A stretch of 26,388 bases of DNA, taken from contig JASHOI010000202.1 in NCBI GenBank assembly GCA_030041195.1, positions 1 to 26,388 on the forward strand, given 5' to 3'. Position 1 is the stretch's first letter; each line of letters opens with the position of its first letter. Source of the stretch: Streptosporangiaceae bacterium (GTDB lineage Bacteria > Actinomycetota > Actinomycetes > Streptosporangiales > Streptosporangiaceae). Below are positions 1 through 7,589 of the stretch, piece after piece. The notes beneath the pieces are model-generated. The model did not search any database and was not told the origin of the DNA. It saw only the letters and a program-made list of their open reading frames with translations. Position numbers and translations under genes: made by a program.

Positions 1-365
1 ATCTCCAGGGTGTTGTCGGTGAGGGTGAACAGCCGGAACCCGTGGCCGCGCAGCCGCCGCAGCGCGGCGGGGACCTCGGGGTGCGGCGGCATGGTGGCGA
101 ACCGGCTGGTGAGGTCGGCGGCGTCGGCGTCGCTGACCGTGAGGTCGCGGGTGGCGGCGAGCATCCGCAGCACCGCACCGCCGATGTCGGTGAACGGCAC
201 GTACACCCCGGCCAGGGTGAGCGCCTCGGAGTAGGTGATCAGGTCGGCGAACCACAGCCGCATGACCGCGGGGTCACCGAAGACCCGGTCGAACACCGGG
301 GTGATCCCGTCGAGGTTCATCAGGGTCTCGTTGACATCGAACACGATGACCGGACGCTCGGGCAT
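1..365 (-). CDS. HAD-superfamily type II haloacid dehalogenase-like hydrolase (partial, C-terminus off the left edge)
   Basis: Translating the minus strand from the ATG at 365 gives an open frame that runs to the window edge. It starts MPERPVIVFDVNETLMNLDG: the FDVNETL box is the hallmark motif I of L-2-haloacid dehalogenase-type HAD enzymes, with Asp10 the expected nucleophile. Further on, FRLFTLTDNTLE (about residues 110-121) fits motif II (hhhh-T/S-D/N). These cytoplasmic enzymes hydrolyse 2-haloacids or phosphate esters through an aspartyl intermediate; the substrate cannot be told from this part. A GAAAGG ribosome site lies about 8 nt before the ATG. The gene sits 39 nt downstream of the 405-698 gene on the same strand, so they are probably co-transcribed. 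The last third, including motif III, is not in the window. Confidence 0.85.
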   Translation of the reverse strand, partial: MPERPVIVFDVNETLMNLDGITPVFDRVFGDPAVMRLWFADLITYSEALTLAGVYVPFTDIGGAVLRMLAATRDLTVSDADAADLTSRFATMPPHPEVPAALRRLRGHGFRLFTLTDNTLE

Positions 366-404
366 GGCGGGACCTTTCGCTAGCGGGGGCTGCTCGGCTG
401 GTTG

Positions 405-698
405 TTACTTGTGCTCGATCGTGAAGCCCAGCTTCTCGAGCACCGATACGGCGCCGGACTTGCCGCCCTCGAAGTCGCCGGAATCAAGGCGCTGGCCCGT
501 GGCGAGCTGATAGGCGGTGCCCAGGAGTGCTTTCGGCGGGTAACGGCGTTCGTCCCAGACCAGGTCATAAGTCGTGGTCGGACCGAAACCGTGCTCGGAA
601 AAGAACTGTTCCGGCCCCAGCCGGTCGTACTCCGCTATCGCGCGCAGCACGTCGTCACGGGTGACGTCGGCCCGCAGCCTGGCGAGCGCGTCTGTCAT
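405..698 (-). CDS. Stand-alone ScoMcrA-like N-terminal head domain protein
   Basis: A 97-residue protein starting MTDALARLRADVTRDDVLRA. The central pattern, YDRLGPEQFF followed by GFGPTTTYDLVW, RRYPPKALLG and a C-terminal GDFEGG, matches what I recall of the N-terminal head domain of ScoMcrA, the Streptomyces type IV endonuclease that cuts methylated or phosphorothioated DNA. Here the head stands alone, with no SRA or HNH part in this frame or next to it. The ATG at 698 is chosen because GGGGGAT precedes it closely; an in-frame TTG at 710 would add four residues. A HAD hydrolase gene follows 39 nt downstream. Inference: a small DNA- or modification-binding protein; its role without a nuclease is unknown. 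Confidence 0.75.
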   Translation of the reverse strand: MTDALARLRADVTRDDVLRAIAEYDRLGPEQFFSEHGFGPTTTYDLVWDERRYPPKALLGTAYQLATGQRLDSGDFEGGKSGAVSVLEKLGFTIEHK

Positions 699-866
699 CG
701 GATCCCCCAAGATCGTTGTGGCCGGGAGCGCACGGTCCGGCCGGCGGTTGGTCTTCGTCAGACGTTACGGGCCGCCGGCGCACTCGGCGTCACCCGAAAG
801 TGGAACAGCGGGTGGGATCTAGAATGGCGCGGGTGAGCCACCAGCTCGCTCGGCAGGTCAGCCGGT

Positions 867-3665
867 ATGGCTGAGCAAGCGGCGTCGGCCCCGGCCGAGG
901 GTGCCGACTCAGAGCAGGACGTGCTGCTGGCCACCAAGCTCCACGTGCCGGGAACGCGGCCGGGCTTTGTGCCACGGCGGCGCCTTGCGGACCGGCTCGA
1001 GGAGGGCCTGGACCGCAAGCTGGTCCTGGTGAGCGCCCCGGCGGGATCCGGCAAGACCGCCCTGCTCGCCGACTGGGCCCGGCGTAACCGGCGGCTGGTG
1101 GCCTGGCTGTCGCTTGACCCCGGTGACAACGACCCGGCGCGGTTCTGGCGGCACGCCGCGGCAGCACTGGACCGGGTGCGCCCCGGGATCGCCGCGCAGG
1201 TGGCCGTTCTCCTCGGGCCGCCAGCGCCGCGCAGCTTCCACGGCGTGGTGACCGCGGTGATCAACGCAATAGCGGCGCAGCCGGACGGCGAGGAGATCCT
1301 GCTTTTCCTTGACGACTACAACCTGATCGGCTCCCAGCGGGTGCACGAGTCGCTCACCTTCCTGATCGAGCACCTGCCGCCCGGGTTGCACCTGATGATG
1401 GCCAGTCGCGCCGACCCGCCGCTGGGGCTGGCGCGGCTGCGCGCAGGAACGCAGCTTGCCGAGTTGCGCGCCGCCGACCTGCGGTTCACCGCCGGGGAAG
1501 CGGCGGCGCTGCTACGGCAGGCCGCCGGGGAGGACCTGCCCGATGCCGCGATCGCCGCGCTGACGTCGCGCACCGAAGGATGGGCGGCCGGCCTGCAGCT
1601 GGCAGGCCTGTCGCTGCGCGGGCGATCGGACATCACCGGCTTCGTCGCGGCGTTCGACGGCAGCCACCGCTACGTCCTTGACTACCTGACCGGAGAGGTG
1701 CTGGACCGCCAGTCCGACGAAACACGCGCGTTCCTGCTGGAGACGTCGGTACTGGACCGGCTGAGCGGTGCCCTGTGCGACGCGGTCACCGGCCGCGACG
1801 ACGGTCAGGCGATGCTGGAGGAGATCGAGCGGGCCAACCTGTTTCTGGTGCCGCTGGACGAGGTGCGTGGCTGGTGGCGATATCACCACCTATTCGCCGA
1901 CCTGCTGCGCGGCCGGCTGCGCCGCGAGCAGCCAGGACGGGCACCGGGGCTGCGCCGCGCGGCAGCCGTCTGGTGCGAAGAGCACGGGCTGGCCGACGAG
2001 GCGATCGGCTACGCGCTGGCGTCCGACGACCCCGTCCTCGCCGCGCAGTTGATCGAGAGGCACTTCGACGCCTTCTTCTACGAGCGCGCCGAGGGTCCGC
2101 TGGTCCAGCGATGGCTGGCGGCGCTCCCGGCCAGCCTGGTCGCGGCGCGGCCACGGCTGCTGCTCGTTCAGGCCGCCATTGCGCTGTTGTCCGGCCGGAT
2201 GGATGAGGTCGAGGCGCTGCTCGGCAAGGCCGAACGCAGCTACGCGGACTTCGCGGCCGAGCCCTTCGAGCCGTCGGCCGGCAAGGCCGCCAGCTTCCTG
2301 GTGAACATCCCGGCGAGGATCGCGCTCGATCGCGCCTACCTGGCCGATCTTCGCGGGGACGGCGAGCGCACCGCCACGTTCGCGACCCAGGCCCTCGGCG
2401 AGATCCGCGAGGGCGAGACGATGCTCAAATCCCACGCGATCGCGACCCTGGCCATGGCCGACTGGCTGCGCGGCCGTTTGCCGGAGGCCGAGCGCGGCTT
2501 CGCGTCCAGCATTACCGCGTGGCGGGAAGCCGGCCGGCCGGCGCTGGCCCTCGCCGCGTGGGGCTACCGGTCGCTCGGCCAGGTCCAGCGCGCCCAGGGC
2601 CGTCTCGGCGCGGCCCTGGCCACTTACCGGCAGGCCGCGGACATCACCTCCGATTTCCGGCAGGCGGCCGCGCCCACGGCCGGCACGGGAAACGTGGGGC
2701 TGGCCGAGATCGCCTACGCCCGGGGTGACCTCGACACGGCCCGGCGGCACGTCACCGAGAGCATCACCAGGAACCGGGAGCTCGTCTACACGCCGCTGCT
2801 GGCCATCGGCCTGGCCCTGCTGGCGTGGATCAAGCAAGCGGAGGGGGATCCGGCCGGGGCCCTGGACTCGATGGCCGAGGCCGCGCGGCTCGCCCCGGAT
2901 CCGGCGATTGCCAGCCTGCTCAACCCCATTCCGGCCGAGCGGGCCCGGCTGCTGCTGGCCCAGGGCGACGTCGACGCGGCCGGCCGCTGGGCCGGGGAGC
3001 GCGGCCTCGGCGCGGACGACGAACTGGACTATCCCAGGGAAGGCGAGTACCTGGTGCTGGCGCGGGTGCTGCTCGCACGGGGCCTGCCCGGCCGGGCGCT
3101 GGCGCTGCTGGAGCGGATGCACGCCGCCGCGGTTGACCAGGGCCGGGTGGGCTGCGTGATCGAGACGCTCGCGCTGCAGGCGCTGGCCCTCGCGGCCGGT
3201 GGTGACGAAGACCGGGCCGTCAGCGCGCTGGCCGATGCGTTCAGGCTCGGCTGCCGCGAGGGGTACGTGCGGGTGTTCGCGGACGAGGGCGCGCCGATGC
3301 GGGCACTGCTCGCCCGGCTCACCGCGGCCCAGCGGACCCGGGACAACGTCGCCCACGGCATCCCGGCCGGCTACCTGGCCAGGATCCGGAGTGCGTTCGA
3401 GGTGCCGCCGGCCGAGCCGCAGACAGCGGCGCCCGGCCTCTCCCGCCTGCCCGGCCTGCCCGGCCTGCCCGAGCCGCTGACCGCTCGCGAGCTTGAGGTG
3501 CTGGGTCTGCTGGCCGAGGGCCGGGCGAACCGTGACATCGCGGCCGAACTCGTCGTCGCCCTCGACACGGTCAAGAGGCACGTGAGCCACATCCTGGCCA
3601 AGCTCGGCGCGGCCAACCGCACCGAGGCGGTCGCCCGGGCCCGGGAACTGAGCCTGATCCGGTAG
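867..3665 (+). CDS. LuxR-family transcriptional regulator, large ATP-binding (LAL/MalT-like)
   Basis: A 932-residue regulator with the MalT/LAL plan. Walker A is APAGSGKT (residues 57-64), and Walker B is ILLFLDDYNLI near residue 150, in an AAA/STAND-type ATPase domain. A long middle section rich in Ala/Leu helices resembles TPR-like sensor repeats. A GerE/LuxR helix-turn-helix lies at about 870-932 (LTARELEVLGLLAEGRANRD, then the recognition helix around DTVKRHVSHIL). The proline-rich linker before the HTH contains a short LPG repeat. The family binds ATP and an inducer, then activates nearby promoters. The neighbours in the same direction are an SDR-fold protein (110 nt downstream) and an acyl-CoA synthetase-like gene, which are the likely targets. 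The length is normal for the family. The inducer is unknown. Confidence 0.95.
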   Translation: MAEQAASAPAEGADSEQDVLLATKLHVPGTRPGFVPRRRLADRLEEGLDRKLVLVSAPAGSGKTALLADWARRNRRLVAWLSLDPGDNDPARFWRHAAAALDRVRPGIAAQVAVLLGPPAPRSFHGVVTAVINAIAAQPDGEEILLFLDDYNLIGSQRVHESLTFLIEHLPPGLHLMMASRADPPLGLARLRAGTQLAELRAADLRFTAGEAAALLRQAAGEDLPDAAIAALTSRTEGWAAGLQLAGLSLRGRSDITGFVAAFDGSHRYVLDYLTGEVLDRQSDETRAFLLETSVLDRLSGALCDAVTGRDDGQAMLEEIERANLFLVPLDEVRGWWRYHHLFADLLRGRLRREQPGRAPGLRRAAAVWCEEHGLADEAIGYALASDDPVLAAQLIERHFDAFFYERAEGPLVQRWLAALPASLVAARPRLLLVQAAIALLSGRMDEVEALLGKAERSYADFAAEPFEPSAGKAASFLVNIPARIALDRAYLADLRGDGERTATFATQALGEIREGETMLKSHAIATLAMADWLRGRLPEAERGFASSITAWREAGRPALALAAWGYRSLGQVQRAQGRLGAALATYRQAADITSDFRQAAAPTAGTGNVGLAEIAYARGDLDTARRHVTESITRNRELVYTPLLAIGLALLAWIKQAEGDPAGALDSMAEAARLAPDPAIASLLNPIPAERARLLLAQGDVDAAGRWAGERGLGADDELDYPREGEYLVLARVLLARGLPGRALALLERMHAAAVDQGRVGCVIETLALQALALAAGGDEDRAVSALADAFRLGCREGYVRVFADEGAPMRALLARLTAAQRTRDNVAHGIPAGYLARIRSAFEVPPAEPQTAAPGLSRLPGLPGLPEPLTARELEVLGLLAEGRANRDIAAELVVALDTVKRHVSHILAKLGAANRTEAVARARELSLIR

Positions 3666-3775
3666 TACCTGCCGCGGAAGATCCCACCCAATGGTCCACC
3701 TTCGGGTGACGCCCGCCGCCGGGCCGGGCCGTAGCGTCCTGCGCAGGCCGAGGCGCCACGGTACCGGGAGGGGAT

Positions 3776-4492
3776 ATGGCTGAATCGCTGCAGGATCGCA
3801 CCGTGCTGGTGGTGGGCCGCGCCGGCGGGATCGCCCGGGCGATCACGCTGGCGGCCCGGGACGCCGGCGCGTCCGTTGTCGCGGCAGGACGTGACCAGGC
3901 CGAGCTGGAGTCGGCCTACGACGGCCTCGGCATCACCGACGAGTACGTCGACCTCACCGACGAGGCCTCGGTCGACGCGCTGGGCCTGCGGCTCGGCACC
4001 GTCGATCACGTGGTCTCGACCGCGTCGGCGCGGGCCCGCGGGCGCGTCGCCGACCTGGATCGCGAAGCGGTGCGGCTGGCGTTCGACACCAAGGTCATCG
4101 GGCCGATCATGCTGGCCAAGCACCTGGCCCCGCGGATGCCGCAAGATGGATCGTTCGTCTTCTTCTCGGGCTCCACCGCGGTCAAGCCGGAGATCGGGAC
4201 CCTGGCCGTGGCCGCCACGAACGGCGCGGTCGACACGGTAATCCGGTCGCTCGCGCTGGAGCTAGCCCCGATCCGGGTCAACGCGATATCACCCGGCGTG
4301 ATCGACACCGGCGCCTGGGACGCGCTCGGCGAACAGCGGAAGGCCGAGTACTTCAAGGACACGGCGGCAAGGAACCCGGCGCGGCGCATCGGCACCGTCG
4401 AGGACATCGCCGGGGCCGTGGTGTTCGCCCTGACCAGCACGTTTCTGACCGGCGTCACCCTGGGCATCGACGGCGGCCAGCCGCTGACCTGA
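3776..4492 (+). CDS. SDR-family oxidoreductase fold protein with a degenerate active site
   Basis: 238 residues of classical short-chain dehydrogenase/reductase length and fold order: a Rossmann start VLVVGRAGGIARA, an acidic VDLTDE after beta3, strand beta5 ending FFSGSTA (131-135), the helix AVDTVIRSLALELAP (151-165), then IRVNAISPG and a C-terminal GVTLGIDGG. Aligning the helix and the PG motif on ordinary SDRs puts Val145 and Asn149 where the catalytic Tyr and Lys (YxxxK) belong; the codons GTG at 4208 and AAC at 4220 are clear. The cofactor motif TGxxxGIG reads VGRAGGIA, and the NNAG stretch reads STAS. Ser133 may still fill the serine position. It may be a pseudoenzyme or binding protein rather than an NAD(P)H reductase. 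A strong GGGAGGGG site precedes the ATG. Confidence 0.88.
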   Translation: MAESLQDRTVLVVGRAGGIARAITLAARDAGASVVAAGRDQAELESAYDGLGITDEYVDLTDEASVDALGLRLGTVDHVVSTASARARGRVADLDREAVRLAFDTKVIGPIMLAKHLAPRMPQDGSFVFFSGSTAVKPEIGTLAVAATNGAVDTVIRSLALELAPIRVNAISPGVIDTGAWDALGEQRKAEYFKDTAARNPARRIGTVEDIAGAVVFALTSTFLTGVTLGIDGGQPLT

Positions 4493-4553
4493 CCCCCAGC
4501 CCAGCCGCGAGCACGCACTGCGAGCCGCCCGCCCGCCGGCCGGGGGGTTCCTG

Positions 4554-4604
4554 ATGATCTAGGAGGATCGCGTGCGGTATTTGCACCGAATCCTCCTAGA
4601 TCAT
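4554..4604. repeat. Perfect 15-bp inverted repeat (large hairpin)
   Basis: Arms 4554-4568 (ATGATCTAGGAGGAT) and 4590-4604 are exact reverse complements. The 21-nt loop contains a second pair, GTGC (4572-4575) and GCAC (4583-4586), so the stem can continue almost to the tip. It lies in the 250-nt gap between the SDR stop and the acyl-CoA synthetase start. No T-run follows, so it is not a textbook intrinsic terminator. It could be a terminator-like processing stem for the SDR transcript, or an operator or attenuator for the ligase gene. The rest of the gap (4493-4553, 4605-4742) shows no gene. Confidence 0.8.
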
Positions 4605-4742
4605 TGGATCTTGAACGCGGCGGGCGGCCGAATCGCTTTTTCGTGCGGTAGAAAGGCCTCGCCGCGGTTAAGGATCGAGGTGGTCGCATCGCCCTGCGGC
4701 TTCTTGTCCTTATCTGGGCTAGTTTGTGCTTGGGAGGCCGCC

Positions 4743-6317
4743 ATGCGGGTCGAAGCCGGTTTTCTGGTCCGGGCAGCAGCGCAGAACTTCGGGCCACGGG
4801 TGGCGCTCACCGCAGGAGGCCGGGACCTGACGTTCACCGAACTCAACGAGCTCGCCAACCGGGTCGGCTCGGCCCTGGCGGATCTGGGAGTGGCGCGCGG
4901 GGACCGGGTCGGCGTGCTGGCCTACAACACTCCCGAGGTCATCGAGACCTGGTTCGGCTGTGAGAAGCACAACCTGGTCAGGACGATTCTGCACAGCCAC
5001 ATCGCGATGGACAGCCACGCCGGGGCGCTCAATCATGTGGCGGCGTCCGCGCTCGTCTTCGATACGCGCTTCACCGCGGACGTCGAGCGGCACGCCGGCG
5101 AGCTCGAGACCGTCCGCCACTTCGTGGGCATCGGGCCCGGCTGCCCGGACTGGGCGACGCCGTTCGCGCGGCTCGAGTCCGGCGGCAGCGCCGAGGATCC
5201 CCGCCTTGACGTGGATGAGGACGCGCCGTGTTTCCTGCAGCTCACCTCCGGCACCACCGGCCGCCCCAAGGCCTGGGTGAAGACCTACCGGACCTGGCAG
5301 GCGGTCATCAACCACAACCTGATCCACCTGGACACCTTCGGCGCCGGTGTCCCCCCGATCGGCCCGGATGACGTCAACCTGATCTTCCATCCCGTCCAGT
5401 GGGCCAGCGGCTTCCAGACCTTCTACCCCTACTACGTGCGGGGCGCGCGCAGTGTGCTGCTGGACGACGAGGTCTTCAGCCCCGGCACCGTGCTCGACGC
5501 CATCGGCGGCGAGCAGGTGACCGGCACGTTCATGCCGGGTCCGCTGCTGACACCGGTGCTCGACGGGGTCGAGGCGCGGGGCGGATTCGCGCACCGGCTC
5601 CGCAGGATCGTGGTGTTCTTCGGCACACCCGATCTGCTCGACAGGACCACCCGGCTGCTGGGCCCGGTCTGGGCGCACGGGTTCGGTTCCACCGAGCAGG
5701 GCGCGATCACCACCCGGCTGCTGCCGCACGAGGTCGAAGAGCGCCGTGAGCGGATCAAGAGCGTCGGCCGGCCCGGTTCCCCGTTCCTGGAGCTCGCGGT
5801 CGTCGATGAGGACGGCAAGAGGCTGGGCGCGGGGCAGGCGGGCGAGATCGTGGCCCGCAGCGCGATGTCGCTGGGCGAGTACTGGGGCATGCCGGAACGC
5901 ACCGCGCAGTCATTTCTCCCCGGCGACTGGTTCCGCCCCTACGACATCGGCTACCTCGATGAGGACGGCTTCCTGTACTACCTCGGCCGGGCCGCGGACC
6001 AGATCACCACGGCACACGGCACGGTTCACCCGCACCTGGTAGAAGAGGCGATCCTTGGCCATGACGCGGTCTTCCTCTGCGGCGTTGTCGGGCTCAACGA
6101 AGAAGTCGTGGCCGGTGTCCAGCTCAAGCCCGGCGTCACGCCCTCGGAGCGGCTCGCCGGGGAGATCTTGGAGCAGACCGCCCGGCTGCCGGAGCACGAG
6201 CGCCCGGCGCGGGCGATCTTCGTCACCGACATGCCCACGGTCCTCGGCGGCGCCAAGGTCCAGCGGCAGGCGTTGCGGGAACGGCTGCAGGCGCAGCAGG
6301 CGCCCGGGCCGGGGTGA
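4743..6317 (+). CDS. Class I adenylate-forming enzyme (acyl-CoA synthetase / AMP-dependent ligase)
   Basis: A 524-residue ANL-superfamily ligase. The motifs run in order: the phosphate loop LTSGTTGRPKA at about 167-177, GFGSTEQGA at about 313-321 (A5), DIGYLDEDGFLYYLGR at about 401-416 (A7/A8 hinge), and a C-terminal GGAKVQRQALRERL with the A10 lysine at about residue 505. All key residues for acid activation as an acyl-AMP are present. The usual second step is transfer to CoA; no fused carrier domain is seen. The frame stays open back to a GTG at 4572, but that start is inside the 4554-4604 hairpin and the extra residues look non-coding. The ATG at 4743 follows GGGAGG at good spacing and begins a normal family N-terminus. 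It is downstream of the LAL regulator and the SDR-like gene; the substrate is unknown. Confidence 0.9.
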   Translation: MRVEAGFLVRAAAQNFGPRVALTAGGRDLTFTELNELANRVGSALADLGVARGDRVGVLAYNTPEVIETWFGCEKHNLVRTILHSHIAMDSHAGALNHVAASALVFDTRFTADVERHAGELETVRHFVGIGPGCPDWATPFARLESGGSAEDPRLDVDEDAPCFLQLTSGTTGRPKAWVKTYRTWQAVINHNLIHLDTFGAGVPPIGPDDVNLIFHPVQWASGFQTFYPYYVRGARSVLLDDEVFSPGTVLDAIGGEQVTGTFMPGPLLTPVLDGVEARGGFAHRLRRIVVFFGTPDLLDRTTRLLGPVWAHGFGSTEQGAITTRLLPHEVEERRERIKSVGRPGSPFLELAVVDEDGKRLGAGQAGEIVARSAMSLGEYWGMPERTAQSFLPGDWFRPYDIGYLDEDGFLYYLGRAADQITTAHGTVHPHLVEEAILGHDAVFLCGVVGLNEEVVAGVQLKPGVTPSERLAGEILEQTARLPEHERPARAIFVTDMPTVLGGAKVQRQALRERLQAQQAPGPG

Positions 6318-6332
6318 ACGCGGCCGCGATGA

Positions 6333-6827
6333 TCAGCTGGCCCGCTTGCGGGTGCCGCGCTTCTCGCCTGCCGTCTGCTTCTCGAGTAAGGCAAGCTCCG
6401 CGTCGGTCACGTGGAAGGTGTCGCGCAGCTGCTCCTTCTCCTCCTCGTCGAGCCACGCCGCGTCGATGACCCTGCGTACCTCCGGCCCGGACCACTCGGC
6501 ACCGCACTTGCGGCATTCGATGCGCCCGGACGACTGCACGACCGGCTCGGCATCGCAGTCACACGGGCCGCTGGGCAGCGGGTTGCCGTAGCGTTCCCTG
6601 GTCTGGCGGCGGGCCTGCATGGCTGCCTCGCGCTCGTGCGCCGCCAGGTCCGCGTCGGTCACGTGGAACGTCTCGCGCAGCTGCTGCTTCGATTCCTCGT
6701 CCAACCATTGCTGGTCGATGATCTGCCGCACCGCCCGCGGCTTGTCCTTGCACTGGCTTATCTGCTTAGCGATCATCTGCATCATGGGCACGCCCACGCG
6801 TGCGTCCGCAATCCAGTCCTCGCTCAT
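6333..6827 (-). CDS. Hypothetical protein: two copies of a WLDEE-FHVTDA motif around a CxC/CxxC zinc-ribbon-like segment
   Basis: 164 residues; I recognise no named family. Residues 34-65 and 118-149 are two copies of one helical motif (ID-x2-WLDEE-x-K-x-QLR-x-TFHVTDA-x-LA), offset by exactly 84 residues and strongly similar at DNA level too (6633-6728 and 6381-6476). Between them are Cys89, Cys91, Cys105 and Cys108 in a CxC-x13-CxxC layout that could bind zinc. The protein is highly charged, ends in a basic tail, and shows no signal peptide or membrane segment. It is convergent with the acyl-CoA synthetase gene (15 nt gap). No clear ribosome site precedes the ATG, so translation may be leaderless. 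Inferred: a cytoplasmic nucleic-acid- or protein-binding scaffold formed by internal duplication. Confidence 0.75.
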   Translation of the reverse strand: MSEDWIADARVGVPMMQMIAKQISQCKDKPRAVRQIIDQQWLDEESKQQLRETFHVTDADLAAHEREAAMQARRQTRERYGNPLPSGPCDCDAEPVVQSSGRIECRKCGAEWSGPEVRRVIDAAWLDEEEKEQLRDTFHVTDAELALLEKQTAGEKRGTRKRAS

Positions 6828-6833
6828 GACTAA

Positions 6834-6885
6834 CTCAAAACATTTTGGCCGGCCACGGTCAACCCCCCTAAGGGGAAGCTTTGAG
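6834..6885. terminator. Possible terminator stem between two leftward genes
   Basis: An outer inverted repeat, CTCAAA (6834-6839) and TTTGAG (6880-6885), encloses a small CCCC-TAA-GGGG stem (6865-6875). It lies after the stop of the leftward XRE-cupin gene (6937) and just before the start at 6827. On the minus strand a TTGACC (6863-6858) also lies here and could be a -35 for the 6827 gene. Weak evidence for either role. Confidence 0.3.
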
Positions 6886-6936
6886 GGCGCCGGGGTGTCC
6901 CGCGCGACGACTGGTTTCGGGGGTTCGCGGGGGCGA

Positions 6937-7509
6937 TCAGGCGAGCGCGGGCGGGACCAGCGAGATCATCGTCATCATCACGGGCTCGGTGCCCTCGTTG
7001 GCGTAGGAGTGCGGCAGGCTCCCGGAAAACCGCGCGGACTGGCCGGGCCCCACCTGGTAACGGCGGCCCGACACGGTCAGCGTGACCGTGCCCGACTCGA
7101 CCCAGATCAGTTCCTTGCTGCCCGGGGTGTGCGGGTCACCGCCCCACCGCTCGCCCGGTTGCACCGCCCACCGCCACAGCTCCACCGCCCAGGGCGGCTC
7201 GGTGGCGGCGATGATCGTGCCGGTTCCGCCCGCCTCGCCGCGCCACAGGGTCCTGGCGTCTTGCCGGCCCGTTACCCGGACGATGGGCTCGTCGGACACG
7301 TCGAGCAGGCGGGTGACCGGGACCCCGAACGCGTCCCCGATCCGGGCCAGGGTGGCCAGGTTCGGGTTGGACCGGCCCTGCTCCAGCGCCACGAGCACGC
7401 CTTTGCTCACCCCGGACCTGAGGGCGAGCTGATCCAGGGACCAGCCGCGCTCGGAGCGCAGCGACTGCAGGATGCGGGCGAGCGTGCTCGTGAGATCGGG
7501 CGAATCCAT
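6937..7509 (-). CDS. XRE-family transcriptional regulator with C-terminal cupin domain
   Basis: 190 residues. The N-terminal HTH_3 domain covers about residues 8-62 (LARILQSLRSERGWSLDQLA, then SGVSKGVLVALEQGRSNPNL, a standard XRE recognition helix). The C-terminal cupin_2 barrel covers about 100-190 (WRWAVQPGERW, TPGSKELIWVESGTVTLTV, GPGQSARFSGSLPHSY). This architecture is common in one-component regulators that sense small molecules through the cupin. The frame is open further upstream to 7659, but that extension overlaps the divergent transporter gene; the ATG at 7509 has GGAGG 9 nt ahead. It diverges from an EamA transporter gene with a 16-bp palindrome between them, so it probably controls that transporter and itself. 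Confidence 0.92.
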   Translation of the reverse strand: MDSPDLTSTLARILQSLRSERGWSLDQLALRSGVSKGVLVALEQGRSNPNLATLARIGDAFGVPVTRLLDVSDEPIVRVTGRQDARTLWRGEAGGTGTIIAATEPPWAVELWRWAVQPGERWGGDPHTPGSKELIWVESGTVTLTVSGRRYQVGPGQSARFSGSLPHSYANEGTEPVMMTMISLVPPALA

Positions 7510-7539
7510 CGTGCCTGGCCTCCGAGCCGGTCGGTATAG

Positions 7540-7555
7540 TGAACTACGTAGTTCA
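7540..7555. promoter_or_regulatory. 16-bp perfect palindrome, probable operator of the XRE-cupin regulator
   Basis: TGAACTACGTAGTTCA is a perfect palindrome in the 80-nt gap between the divergent XRE-cupin and EamA genes. A plus-strand -10-like TATAGT lies directly against it at 7535-7540, and on the minus strand TTGAAC (7556-7551) overlaps its edge, so a bound regulator would cover promoter elements in both directions. Confidence 0.7.
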
Positions 7556-7589
7556 ATACTCTGACCGAACGCATAGTCTGGGCGGACCC

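Noticed and set aside
1890..3590. Long (566-codon) open frame on the minus strand opposite the LAL regulator
   Set aside because: It is an antisense shadow caused by high GC at third positions; the plus frame has clear Walker and LuxR HTH motifs, and the minus translation is Arg/Gly/Gln-rich without any family pattern.
4572..4742. N-terminal extension of the acyl-CoA synthetase from a GTG at 4572
   Set aside because: That start lies in a hairpin loop, no ribosome site precedes it, and the added residues do not resemble the ligase family; the ATG at 4743 has GGGAGG.
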